Positions 54,606 through 63,277 of a stretch of 64,000 nucleotides of DNA are shown one piece after another. The notes beneath the pieces were generated by a model. That model did no database searches, was not told the DNA's origin, and saw only the letters and a list, made by a program, of their open reading frames with translations. The translations under genes were made by a program, and so were the position numbers. Source of the stretch: Rhodococcus sp. 4CII (GTDB lineage: Bacteria; Actinomycetota; Actinomycetes; Mycobacteriales; Mycobacteriaceae); NCBI RefSeq assembly GCF_014256275.1, contig NZ_JACCFE010000002.1, positions 6,212,001 to 6,276,000 on the forward strand, given 5' to 3'. How positions within the stretch are numbered: position 1 is the first letter of the stretch; each line of letters begins with the position of its first letter.

Positions 54606-55478
54606 TCACCGCGTGCGCGCGATGTAATCCTTCATGGTCTTCAGTTGGTAGCGGGAGACGTCGTGCGCGTTCTCGTCCTCGGCGAAGACGCTGGACACCA
54701 TCACGGTGTCGGGTTTGTCGTAGAAGCCGAGTTCGGACAGTCCACCGAAGAACTCGTCCCAATCGAGGTCGCCGTCACCGATCTTGAGGTGCTGGTGCAC
54801 GCGAACGGCATTGCCGGGCGGATTGGTGATGTACCGCAGTCCGTGCGAGCGGTGGTGATCCATCGTGTCCGCGACGTGGACGAGTCGCAGCATGTCGCCG
54901 GCCGCGCGCATGATCTCGAGCATGCCCGCTCCCATGTGGTACGAGTGGCACGCGACGTATACCAGTCCGAAGTTCTTCGAGTTGATGCCGCGGATCATGC
55001 GGATGGCGTCGAGGCCGTTCTCCACGAAATCGTCCGGGTGCGGATCGATGCGGACGTCGATTCCCTCACGCTCGATGATCGGGACGAGTTCCTCCATCGA
55101 CCGGTAGAAGGCGCGCTCCGATTCCTCGGCCTTCTCCGGGCGACCGCTGAACTCGGTGTTCATCACGTTGACGCCGAGGTCGACGGTGATCTGGATGGCG
55201 CGCTTCCAGTACCGCACGGCTGCCTCGCGGGCGTCCTCGTCCGGGCCGGACCACCGCAGCACCGGCAGCACCGACGCGATCCCGACGCCGGCGTCGCTGC
55301 ACGCCTTCCGGAACTGCCGGACCAGTTCGTCGTCCGCCTTCGGGTGGTTGAAGAACGGGATCATGTCGCGATGCGGCGTGAGCTGCAGGTGTTCGAAGCC
55401 GAGTTCCGCGACCACGGCCGGCAATTCGAGAAGGGAGTGGTCGTGGTGGAACGGAGTGGGGTCGAGTGCAATCTTCAT
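54606..55478 (-). CDS. iolH: IolH-like sugar phosphate isomerase/epimerase
   Basis: A 290-residue TIM barrel. LQLTPHRDMIPFFNHPKADD, VLRWSGPDEDAREAAVRYWK and VMNTEFSGRPE match the pattern of IolH from inositol operons, and HVADTMDHHR and VHQHLKIGDGDLDWD provide further ligands. IolH is consistently present in iol clusters, but its exact reaction is not established. It starts 5 bases after the iolG-like stop. Confidence 0.85.
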   Translation of the reverse strand: MKIALDPTPFHHDHSLLELPAVVAELGFEHLQLTPHRDMIPFFNHPKADDELVRQFRKACSDAGVGIASVLPVLRWSGPDEDAREAAVRYWKRAIQITVDLGVNVMNTEFSGRPEKAEESERAFYRSMEELVPIIEREGIDVRIDPHPDDFVENGLDAIRMIRGINSKNFGLVYVACHSYHMGAGMLEIMRAAGDMLRLVHVADTMDHHRSHGLRYITNPPGNAVRVHQHLKIGDGDLDWDEFFGGLSELGFYDKPDTVMVSSVFAEDENAHDVSRYQLKTMKDYIARTR

Positions 55479-55483
55479 GGTGA

Positions 55484-56584
55484 TCAGGCCCTCTGTCCGG
55501 CGGGTCGCTCCGCAGGCTCCGCTCCCGGAATGGAGGAACGGTCGACCATGTCGACGGTCACGCGTTCGCCGGTCTCGAGCGACTTCACGCCGGCTGCGCA
55601 CACGGCGGCGGCGGCGTAGCCGTCCCACGCACCGGGTCCGTCGATGAAGATGCCGGTCTCGGCGCTCGTGCGGACGGCGTTCACCCAGCGCTGGATCTCG
55701 GTGTCGTAGGCCTGGCCGAAGCGCTCCTTGAACGACGGCGTGATCTCGCCGCCCCACATTCCGGCGCCGGATCGGCCGCTGCCTGCCCCGGTGCCGTATT
55801 TGCGTACCAGTCCGACGTCGAGACCGATGAATGCCGACCCCTTCTCGGCGACGATCTCGGTACGCACCTCGTACGCGACGCCGGTGGTGACGAACACCTC
55901 GGCGTCCACATGGCGTCCGGACTCGGTGGTGAAGTAGGCAATCTGAGGGTCCTGCAATCCTTCGGGCGCACCGGGGTTCGCGGCGGGCCGGATGATGTGG
56001 ACCGACGTGATCTCCTCGTCGAACAGGAAGCGGGTCACGTCCACCTCGTGGACGAGCGAGTCCTTGACGATCATCGAGCTGTCGAAGCCGGGAGGCACGA
56101 CCGGGTTGCGGTGCACACAGTGAGCCAGGAGCACCCGTCCGAAGGCGCCGTCGTCGATGAGCGTCTTCAGCTGCTCGTACTCGTGGTCGAAGCGTCGCAT
56201 GAACCCGACCTGGATCAGCTTCTTGCCGAGTTCGGCTTCCCGCTTGACGATCTCGAGGGAGGTGGCGACGTCGGTGGTGAGCGGCTTCTCGCACATCACC
56301 GGCTTGCCGTGCTCGAGGCAGGCGAGAAGCTGTTTCTCGTGTGTCGGGCCGGGGGTGGCCAGGACGACGGCGTCGACGTCCGGGTCGGCGATCGCATCGA
56401 GCGGGTCGGTGACCACGCGACATCCGGGGATGCCGGACGCGATCTCTTCGGCCTTCTCGGTGAAGTAGTCGTTGACCACGGCGACGGTCGCGCCCTTGAT
56501 GCGGTCGGTGATCCGCGCCACATGGTCGGCGCCCATCATTCCGACACCCAGGACGGCGACGCGCAGTTCGTTGCTCTCGGACAT
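55484..56584 (-). CDS. iolG: Inositol 2-dehydrogenase-like Gfo/Idh oxidoreductase
   Basis: A 366-residue NAD-dependent dehydrogenase. VAVLGVGMMGADHV binds the cofactor, CEKPLTTD holds the catalytic Lys, and QVGFMRRFDHEYEQLK and HEVDVTRFL (with the His that binds cyclitol) are typical of IolG. It oxidises myo-inositol to scyllo-inosose or a stereoisomer; the exact isomer cannot be told. It lies between iolE and iolH. Confidence 0.9.
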   Translation of the reverse strand: MSESNELRVAVLGVGMMGADHVARITDRIKGATVAVVNDYFTEKAEEIASGIPGCRVVTDPLDAIADPDVDAVVLATPGPTHEKQLLACLEHGKPVMCEKPLTTDVATSLEIVKREAELGKKLIQVGFMRRFDHEYEQLKTLIDDGAFGRVLLAHCVHRNPVVPPGFDSSMIVKDSLVHEVDVTRFLFDEEITSVHIIRPAANPGAPEGLQDPQIAYFTTESGRHVDAEVFVTTGVAYEVRTEIVAEKGSAFIGLDVGLVRKYGTGAGSGRSGAGMWGGEITPSFKERFGQAYDTEIQRWVNAVRTSAETGIFIDGPGAWDGYAAAAVCAAGVKSLETGERVTVDMVDRSSIPGAEPAERPAGQRA

Positions 56585-56610
56585 GGCTGGCTAGCTCCTG
56601 ACGGGGTCGG

Positions 56611-57516
56611 TTAGACGAACTTGACGGACGGGATCCCGCAGGATCCCAGGTACTTACGAGTGCGCTGGGCGATCGGCAGAGGAACGTCCACGGCGCAGGG
56701 GTAGAGATCCTGCTCGACGATCGCGAACACGTCGATGTCGAGCTTCTCGATCGCGGCGAGCAGCGGCGGCAGGTCGGGGATGCCGAGCGGGGGCTCGATC
56801 ATCGCGCCGAGCTTGACGGCCTCGCCGAACGGCAGGTCCTCGGCCTCGACCTTGGCGCGGACCTCCGGATCGACCTGCTTGAGGTGCAGGTAGCCGATCC
56901 GCTCGGGTGCGCGTTCGATGATCGCGAGGTTGTCGCCGCCGCAGTAGCTGATGTGGCCCGTGTCGAGGCACAGGTTCACGTACTCGCTGTCGGTGCCGTC
57001 GAGGAAGCGGTACACGTTCTCCTCGGTGTCGACGTGGCTGTCCGCGTGCGGGTGGTATTGCGCCTTCACGCCATACTGCTCGAACATCTTCTTGCCCAGC
57101 TCGTTCATGCCGCCGGTCTTCTTCTTCCACTGCTCCGCAGTGAGATTGCGGTCTTCGAGTACCTCGCCGGTGCCCGGGTCGCGCCACATCTCCGGGATCA
57201 CGACGACGTGCTTGCCGCCGACGGCGGCGGTGAGTTTCGCGACATCCTCGATCTGGGTCCACACGGCGTCCCAGGAGTTGTCCTGGTGCAGGTGCTCGAA
57301 CACGGTGCCTGCCGACAGCTTCAGATTGTGGGCCGCGAGTTCGTCACGGAGCTGCTGCGGGTCGGTGGGCAGGTAGCCGTACGGCCCGAGCTCGATCCAT
57401 TCGTAACCGGATGCGGACACCTCGTCGAGGAACCGGCCGTACGAGGTCTGCTGCGGGTCTTCCGGGAACCACACGCCCCAGGAATCGGGGGCCGATCCGA
57501 CGCGAATGACGCTCAT
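56611..57516 (-). CDS. iolE: Inosose dehydratase
   Basis: A 301-residue TIM barrel. SAPDSWGVWFPEDPQQTSY at the N-terminus, ELGPYGYLPTDP, YHPHADSHV, LCLDTGHISY and HLKQVDPEV carry the metal ligands typical of IolE. It dehydrates scyllo-inosose to the diketone substrate of IolD. The ATG at 57516 follows GAAAGGA. The IolE-like protein of the neighbouring operon shares these motifs. Confidence 0.94.
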   Translation of the reverse strand: MSVIRVGSAPDSWGVWFPEDPQQTSYGRFLDEVSASGYEWIELGPYGYLPTDPQQLRDELAAHNLKLSAGTVFEHLHQDNSWDAVWTQIEDVAKLTAAVGGKHVVVIPEMWRDPGTGEVLEDRNLTAEQWKKKTGGMNELGKKMFEQYGVKAQYHPHADSHVDTEENVYRFLDGTDSEYVNLCLDTGHISYCGGDNLAIIERAPERIGYLHLKQVDPEVRAKVEAEDLPFGEAVKLGAMIEPPLGIPDLPPLLAAIEKLDIDVFAIVEQDLYPCAVDVPLPIAQRTRKYLGSCGIPSVKFV

Positions 57517-57551
57517 CGGGAAATCCTTTCGAAAGTTCTGCGGGGGAGGGG

Positions 57552-59510
57552 TCAGTTGCCGGACGGGCGGAGGAACGGACGCTGGATCTTCTTCCACTGC
57601 GCGTACGTCTCGTAGGCGGTCCGGGTCGATTCGAGGGTGCTGGTCGAGCTGACCGGCACGTCCCACCAGGATTCGCTGTCGGGTGCGGCGATCCGCGGGT
57701 CCGTCTCGACGTGGATGACGGTGGTGTTGTCGCCGGCCTTGGCCACCTTGACGGCGTCGGCGAACTCGGCGGCCGTGTTCGCACGGATCACGTCGGCGCC
57801 GAGGCTCGCGGCGTTGGCCGCCAGATCGACGGGCAGGATGTCGCCGTCCAGCCGGCCGGTATCGCCCCGGTACCGGTAGTCGGTGCCGAAACGCTGGGAA
57901 CCCAGCGACTCCGACAGCGATCCGATGGAGGCGAAGCCGTGATTCTGCACGAGGACCACGATGACTTTGACGTTCTCCTGCACGGCCGTGACGAGTTCGG
58001 TGGCCATCATCAGGTACGAACCGTCGCCGACCATGATGAACACGTCGCGGTCGGGGCATGCCATCTTGGCGCCGATGCCGCCCGCGATCTCGTAACCCAT
58101 GCAGGAGTAGCCGTATTCGACGTGGTAGCCCTTGGCGTCGCGGGTGCGCCACAGCTTGTGCAGATCGCCGGGCATCGAACCCGCGGCGCAGACCACCACG
58201 TCGCGCGGATCCGACAGCGTGTTGGCGAGACCGATGACCTGGTTCTGGTTCAGTCCGAGCGAGTCGTCGTCGATTTTGTAGACCGAGTCGACGGTCGACT
58301 CCCACTGCGCCGCCAGTTCTTCGGTGCGCGAACGGTACTCGTCCGAGACGCGGTAGTCGCCCAGTACGTCGGCGAGGGCCTCGAGTGTCTCGCGGGCATC
58401 CGCGACGACGCTGACGCCGCCCTGCTTCACCGAGTCGATCGACGCCACGTTGACGTTGACGAACCGCACGTCGGGGTTGTTGAAAGCAGTGCGCGACGCG
58501 GTGGTGAAGTCGCTGTAGCGGGTGCCGATGCCGATGATCACATCGGCCTCGGTGGCGAGAGCGTTCGCCGCGGTCGTGCCCGTCGAGCCGATCGCCCCGA
58601 CCGACTGCGGGTGGTCGTACGGCAGTGAACCCTTGCCTGCCTGACTCTGGCCGACCGGAATGCCGGTCGACTCGGCGAACGAGGCCAGTGCCTCGGTGGC
58701 GCCGGAGTAGATGAGGCCACCGCCCGCGACGATCAGCGGCTTCTTCGCCGACCGGATGACGTCCGCGGCCCGCGCGATCACGGACTTCTCGGGGAGCGGC
58801 CGGGCGACGTGCCATGTGCGCTCGGCGAACATCGACTCCGGCCAGTCGAACGCCTCCGCCTGCACGTCCTGAGGGATGGCGACCGTGGCCGCACCCGTCT
58901 CGACGGGGTCGGTCAGCACGCGCATCGCGCCGAGCAGCGCCGACGGCAACTGCTCGGGCCGCCACACGCGGTCGAAGTAGCGCGACAGCGGCTTGAACGC
59001 GTCGTTGACGGTGACGTCCCCACTCGACGGCAGTTCGAGTTCCTGCAGCACCGGTGCGCTCGCGCGGGTGGCGAACGTATCGGCGGGCAGCAGCAGGACG
59101 GGCAGCCGGTTGATGGTGGCGAGCGCTGCACCGGTCAGCATGTTGGTCGAACCGGGACCGACGCTGGCCGACACGGCCCAGGTCTGCAGGCGATCCTTCT
59201 GGCGTGCGTAGGCGACCGCACTGTGCACCATCGCCTGCTCGTTGCGGCCGAGGACGTACGGCAGTTCGGGTTCGGTGCCGGCGTCGACGGCGTCGATCTC
59301 GGCCTGCAGCAGAGCCTGGCCGAGTCCGGCAACGTTGCCGTGGCCGAAAATGCCGAAGCAGCCGGCGAAGAACTTGGTTCGTTCGCCGTCCCGCTCGACG
59401 TACTGGTTGGCGAGGAATCGGATGGTCGCCTGAGCCACCGTGAGGTGGACGGTGCCCTCGGCGTTGGGGTTCTTGCTCGCCGACATCGGCGCGGTGGACA
59501 CCACGGTCAT
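57552..59510 (-). CDS. iolD: 3D-(3,5/4)-trihydroxycyclohexane-1,2-dione hydrolase
   Basis: A 652-residue thiamine-diphosphate enzyme. TVHLTVAQATIRFLANQY starts the PYR domain, the central domain follows, and GDGSYLMMATELV with the downstream NHGF segment forms the ThDP/Mg site. It opens the cyclitol ring to 5-deoxyglucuronate. The ATG overlaps the iolB stop as ATGA. The size is normal for IolD. Confidence 0.95.
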   Translation of the reverse strand: MTVVSTAPMSASKNPNAEGTVHLTVAQATIRFLANQYVERDGERTKFFAGCFGIFGHGNVAGLGQALLQAEIDAVDAGTEPELPYVLGRNEQAMVHSAVAYARQKDRLQTWAVSASVGPGSTNMLTGAALATINRLPVLLLPADTFATRASAPVLQELELPSSGDVTVNDAFKPLSRYFDRVWRPEQLPSALLGAMRVLTDPVETGAATVAIPQDVQAEAFDWPESMFAERTWHVARPLPEKSVIARAADVIRSAKKPLIVAGGGLIYSGATEALASFAESTGIPVGQSQAGKGSLPYDHPQSVGAIGSTGTTAANALATEADVIIGIGTRYSDFTTASRTAFNNPDVRFVNVNVASIDSVKQGGVSVVADARETLEALADVLGDYRVSDEYRSRTEELAAQWESTVDSVYKIDDDSLGLNQNQVIGLANTLSDPRDVVVCAAGSMPGDLHKLWRTRDAKGYHVEYGYSCMGYEIAGGIGAKMACPDRDVFIMVGDGSYLMMATELVTAVQENVKVIVVLVQNHGFASIGSLSESLGSQRFGTDYRYRGDTGRLDGDILPVDLAANAASLGADVIRANTAAEFADAVKVAKAGDNTTVIHVETDPRIAAPDSESWWDVPVSSTSTLESTRTAYETYAQWKKIQRPFLRPSGN

Positions 59511-60403
59511 GCTCCTTCGGACGGTGCGTGGAGGGGGAGGCGGGGATCGACGGTCTGGTGTTCCCAGCTGCCGCGCAGCCAAGTGTGTGCCGGGTCGTCG
59601 CAGATGTTCCAGGCGCGGTCGTCGCCCGGACCGGCCATCACGTTCAGGTAGTACATGTGATGTCCGGGCGCGGCGATCGACGGTCCGTGGTAGCCGTGCG
59701 GGACGAGGACCACGTCGCCGGATCGCACTTCCTCGAGCACCTCGATGGGCCGCTCGGGAGTGCCGTACACACGATGGTAGCCGAACCCGGTTCCGCCGAA
59801 ATCCACTGCCGTGGAGTTGGCTTCGGCGATCTCGAAGTAGTAGATCTCCTCGAGCTGGGATTCGACGTCGCTGTTCTCGTCGTGCTTGTGGCTCGGGTAC
59901 GACGACCAGTTGCCGCCGGGGGTGATGACCTCGCACGCGATGATCGAATCGGCGTCGAAGCGGTCGGCGGTGCCGAAGTTGTGCACCTGCCGGCTGCAGT
60001 TGCCCGCGCCGCGCAGTTCGACGGACACGTCCGCGGCCGGCACGTACCGGAACGGGAACTTCTGCCGGGCGCGGGCGCCGCACAGGGCGAAACGGCCACC
60101 GGTCGCGCTCGCCACCGTATACGCCGAATCCCGCCCCACATAGACGAAGTCGCTCGGCCCGTCGAACACTGACCGCCGCCCGGTCAGGACGAACTCGGTG
60201 CCCTCACTCGACACGGACGCCGACCCGGCGAGGGGTACGACGACGATCTCGTCGTCACCGGTGGTGAGTTCGGCGGACCCCCCGGGTGCCAGGGTCAGCA
60301 CCCGCAGGCTCGATTCCGTCCAGCCCGCCGACTCGGGAGTGACCTCGAGGTCGAACGGTCCGGTCGCCCCGGACCCGACCGGTACGTAGTACTTGCTGTT
60401 CAT
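59507..60403 (-). CDS. iolB: 5-deoxy-glucuronate isomerase
   Basis: A 298-residue bicupin. SYPSHKHDE and EEIYYFEIAEANS carry the metal ligands of the second cupin, and VLVPHGYHGPSIAAPGHHMYY is the family's C-terminal signature. It isomerises 5-deoxyglucuronate to 2-deoxy-5-keto-gluconate. It starts 21 bases after the aldolase gene and overlaps iolD by 4 bases. Confidence 0.95.
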   Translation of the reverse strand: MNSKYYVPVGSGATGPFDLEVTPESAGWTESSLRVLTLAPGGSAELTTGDDEIVVVPLAGSASVSSEGTEFVLTGRRSVFDGPSDFVYVGRDSAYTVASATGGRFALCGARARQKFPFRYVPAADVSVELRGAGNCSRQVHNFGTADRFDADSIIACEVITPGGNWSSYPSHKHDENSDVESQLEEIYYFEIAEANSTAVDFGGTGFGYHRVYGTPERPIEVLEEVRSGDVVLVPHGYHGPSIAAPGHHMYYLNVMAGPGDDRAWNICDDPAHTWLRGSWEHQTVDPRLPLHAPSEGA

Positions 60404-60424
60404 CGTGGGCCTCTCCGGCGTGCG

Positions 60425-61324
60425 TCAGTGAACGAGGGATACGGCGGTGTCGACCGCGGCGGCGACGTCCTCGTCCCGCGGGTACAGCAGGGTGCGTCCG
60501 ACGATCAGGCCGCGGACCGACGGCAGCGCGAGGGCCTTGCCCCAGCTCGCGAACGTCTCCTCGGGAGCCGTCTGCGGATCTCCGCCGAGCAGCAGCGTGG
60601 GCAGCGTCGTCGCGTCCATGACACGTTCCATCTCGTCGACCACCGGAAGCTTCATCCAGGTGTACGCGGACGTGGAGCCCAGGCCCTGGCTGATGTGGAT
60701 CGACTTGATCACGGCGTCGGCGCTGAGATCGTTCTTGACCTTGCCGTCGACGCGCCGCGACAGGAAAGGTTCCACCATGGCCATCAGCCCCGCCTCGGCC
60801 AGTGCGTCGACGGCCTGAGCGCAGGCGGTGAGCGTCGACAGTGTGCCGGGATCGTCGAGGTCGATGCGGCACAGCATCTTTCCGCCGTTCATGCCCGCTT
60901 TCGCGGTGCCGGCGGCGGTGTAGCCGGTCATCCGGTCGTCGAGTTCGAAACTCGCGCCCGCCAGGCCACCGCGGTTCATCGAGGAGATGACCACCTTGTC
61001 GTCGAGCGCGCCGAGGAGCACCAGGTCGTCGAGGATGTCGGCGGTGGCGAGTACGCCGTCCACGCCGGGATTGCGCAGCGCGGTGCGGAGACGGTCGAGG
61101 AGGTCGGTGCGACTGTTCATCGCGGTCGGACGGTCGCCGACCGACAGCGCACCGCGGGCGGGGTGGTCGGCGGCGACGATCATGAGCCGGCCGTTACCGC
61201 GCACGGTGGGCCGGGCGATCCGGGTTGCCCAGGCACGGTCGATGGCGGCCGGGTCGTTGGCGCGGACCTCGGTGACGTCGGCGTAGGACGCGCAGACGGC
61301 GCGGTGAGCGAGAGTTTCAGACAT
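60425..61324 (-). CDS. Cgl0158-type TIM-barrel aldolase of the inositol pathway
   Basis: A 299-residue barrel of the Cgl0158/deoxyribose-phosphate-aldolase-like family. LMIVAADHPARGAL, KMLCRIDLDDPGTL and PTLLLGGDP are visible. No IolJ-type class II aldolase is in the window, so this protein probably cleaves 2-deoxy-5-keto-gluconate-6-phosphate to dihydroxyacetone phosphate and malonate semialdehyde. The ATG at 61324 overlaps the iolC end by 8 bases. Its role is inferred from context. Confidence 0.8.
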   Translation of the reverse strand: MSETLAHRAVCASYADVTEVRANDPAAIDRAWATRIARPTVRGNGRLMIVAADHPARGALSVGDRPTAMNSRTDLLDRLRTALRNPGVDGVLATADILDDLVLLGALDDKVVISSMNRGGLAGASFELDDRMTGYTAAGTAKAGMNGGKMLCRIDLDDPGTLSTLTACAQAVDALAEAGLMAMVEPFLSRRVDGKVKNDLSADAVIKSIHISQGLGSTSAYTWMKLPVVDEMERVMDATTLPTLLLGGDPQTAPEETFASWGKALALPSVRGLIVGRTLLYPRDEDVAAAVDTAVSLVH

Positions 61325-62306
61325 TGACAGCCTCCGAAGCGGTGGTTTCGGCGAGCTCACGGACCTCGTCGGCCGTCGGCATCGCGGTGGAGCATTCGAG
61401 CCGGGAGGCGACGATCGCCCCCGCGGCGTTGGCGTAGCGCAGGATCTTCTCCAGCGGCCACCCGGCCAGCAGTCCGTGGCACAGCGATCCACCGAAGCTG
61501 TCGCCGGCGCCGAGCCCGTTGATCACGTCGACGTCGTTCGGGGGCACGGTGATGGACTGGGTGCGGGTCTTGCCGAGCACGCCCTTGGGGCCCTGCTTGA
61601 CGATGGCCAGTTCGACGCCGAGATCGAGCAGTGCGTCGGCGGCCCTGTGTGCGTTGGTCTCGCCGACCGCGATCTCGCACTCCTCACGGTTGCCGACCGC
61701 GACGGTGACGTGCTGGAGGGCGCGCTGCACCTGTGCGGTGGCCTCGGCGGGCGACGCCCAGAACATCGGGCGGTAGTCGAGGTCGAGGACGGTGTGGCTG
61801 CGGCGTCCGCGCGCCTCCCAGGCGGTGAAATGCGCACTGCGGCTGGGCTCCTCGGACAATCCGGTGACCGTCGACCAGTAGAGCTTCGCGTCGCGGACCG
61901 CGTCGAGATCGATGTCGGCGGGTGCGACCTGAAGGTCGGGGGCGACGGGCTTGCGGTAGAAGTACAGCGGGAAGTCGTCCGGCGGGAAGATCTCACAGAA
62001 CGTGACCGGCGTCGGGTGGTCGGTATCGATCCCGACATACCGGTTGTCGACGCCGAGCCGGGCGAGTTCGTCGCGGACGTACCGGCCGAACGGGTCGTTG
62101 CCGACGCCCGAGACGAGGGCGCTGCGGCAGCCGAGGCGGGCGGCGGCGACCGCGACGTTGGCCGCGCTTCCGCCGAGGAACTTGCCGAACGTCTCGACGT
62201 GTTCGAGGCCGACTCCGGTCTGCAATGGGTAGATGTCCACACCGCAGCGCCCGATGGCAAGGACGTCCAATCCGTTCCGGTTGGGTTGCGTCTGGTTGGT
62301 GGTCAA
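61317..62306 (-). CDS. iolC: 5-dehydro-2-deoxygluconokinase
   Basis: A 329-residue PfkB-family kinase. LAIGRCGVDIYPLQTG begins the domain, FGKFLGGSAANVAVAAARLG is PfkB signature 1, and NGLGAGDSFGGSL is signature 2 with the catalytic Asp. It phosphorylates 2-deoxy-5-keto-gluconate. The start is TTG 62306, supported by GGGAG 6 bases upstream. It is the first gene of the leftward run and divergent from the GntR gene. Confidence 0.93.
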   Translation of the reverse strand: MTTNQTQPNRNGLDVLAIGRCGVDIYPLQTGVGLEHVETFGKFLGGSAANVAVAAARLGCRSALVSGVGNDPFGRYVRDELARLGVDNRYVGIDTDHPTPVTFCEIFPPDDFPLYFYRKPVAPDLQVAPADIDLDAVRDAKLYWSTVTGLSEEPSRSAHFTAWEARGRRSHTVLDLDYRPMFWASPAEATAQVQRALQHVTVAVGNREECEIAVGETNAHRAADALLDLGVELAIVKQGPKGVLGKTRTQSITVPPNDVDVINGLGAGDSFGGSLCHGLLAGWPLEKILRYANAAGAIVASRLECSTAMPTADEVRELAETTASEAVNV

Positions 62307-62390
62307 GGCTGACTCCCGAATAGGTCGTTGTGGGTGGTCTGCGCAGGGCGCCGAGGTCTGATTGAAACTGTGCTCCACATCACCGGCTCC

Positions 62391-62426
62391 TGTCAAGACT
62401 TTGTCCTGACATTATTACTTGAAGTC
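62391..62426. promoter_or_regulatory. AT-rich divergent control region with inverted repeats (iolC/gntR)
   Basis: TGTCA (62391-62395) and TGACA (62407-62411) are inverted, as are GACTT (62397-62401) and AAGTC (62422-62426), in an AT-rich patch within the 202-base gap between iolC and the GntR gene. They look like sites for the GntR/UTRA repressor; a minus-strand TTGACA lies at 62391-62396 reversed. Confidence 0.45.
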
Positions 62427-62508
62427 AATCTGGTGTTAGTGTTCGCATACACTGCCGGAAAGGTCGGCGACGGCGGACGTCGCCTGCGCACGAGGATCGG
62501 AGTTTTCC

Positions 62509-63246
62509 GTGGGTGCACCACTCGCAGTCGAGCTCGACAGATCGAGCCCGGTTCCGCTGTATTTTCAGCTCGCGCAGACGATCGAGAACGCGATCATCGG
62601 TGGGGAACTCGCCCCCGGCGACCGGTTCGAGAACGAGCTGGCGCTCGCCAAGCGCCTGAACCTGTCCCGCCCCACCACGCGGCGCGCCATCCAGGAACTC
62701 GTCGACAAGGGCCTGCTCGTCCGCAAACGCGGCGTCGGAACGCAGGTCGTGCAGAGCGCCGTGCACCGGCCGGTCGAACTCACCAGTCTCTTCGACGACC
62801 TCGCGCGGGCCGGGCAGAGCCCCACCACCAAACTTCTCGACTACCAGGTCGCCGTGCCTTCCGAGGACGTGGCCGCGGAACTCAACCTCCAGGCCGGCGC
62901 CGAGGTCGCATCGATTCGCCGTCTCCGCAGCACCAACGGCGAACCCCTCGCACTGATGACCAACCACATCCCGGTCGACCTCGCCCCCGACCCCGAAGAG
63001 CTGGAGGCGCACGGCCTCTACCACGCGCTCCGGGCGCGGGGGGTGCACATCCGTCTCGCGCGGCAGCGCATCGGCGCGAAGGCGGCGACCAAGGCGGAGG
63101 CCTCCTTGCTCGACGAGAAGACCGGGGCGCCGCTGCTGACCATGAACCGGACCGCGTTCGACGACTCGGGAAGTGCCGTCGAGTTCGGCAGCCATTGCTA
63201 CCGCGCGTCGCGCTACTACTTCGACACCACCGTTGTCGATCGCTAG
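62509..63246 (+). CDS. GntR/HutC-family regulator with UTRA domain, probable inositol repressor
   Basis: A 245-residue GntR regulator. The winged helix begins PVPLYFQLAQTIENAIIGGE and continues FENELALAKRLNLSRPTTRRA. A UTRA ligand domain follows from about residue 85 (VASIRRLRSTNGEPLALMTN). It starts at GTG 62509. It is divergent from iolC with AT-rich repeats between them, a typical place for an inositol-pathway repressor; GntR-type IolR proteins are known in Streptomyces. Confidence 0.88.
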   Translation: MGAPLAVELDRSSPVPLYFQLAQTIENAIIGGELAPGDRFENELALAKRLNLSRPTTRRAIQELVDKGLLVRKRGVGTQVVQSAVHRPVELTSLFDDLARAGQSPTTKLLDYQVAVPSEDVAAELNLQAGAEVASIRRLRSTNGEPLALMTNHIPVDLAPDPEELEAHGLYHALRARGVHIRLARQRIGAKAATKAEASLLDEKTGAPLLTMNRTAFDDSGSAVEFGSHCYRASRYYFDTTVVDR

Positions 63247-63277
63247 GTCCGCGCGTCCGACCTCGTTTCCCCGGGGG

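Noticed and set aside
51721..54627. Long plus-strand open frame across ndh and iolA
   Set aside because: It crosses two convincing minus-strand genes and the hairpin between them. Composition is Gly/Asp/Val/His-rich, typical of a shadow.
56611..58965. Reading IolE as a 784-residue fusion with upstream sequence
   Set aside because: The upstream part is the iolD gene in another frame. IolE begins at ATG 57516 with a ribosome-binding site and normal family length.
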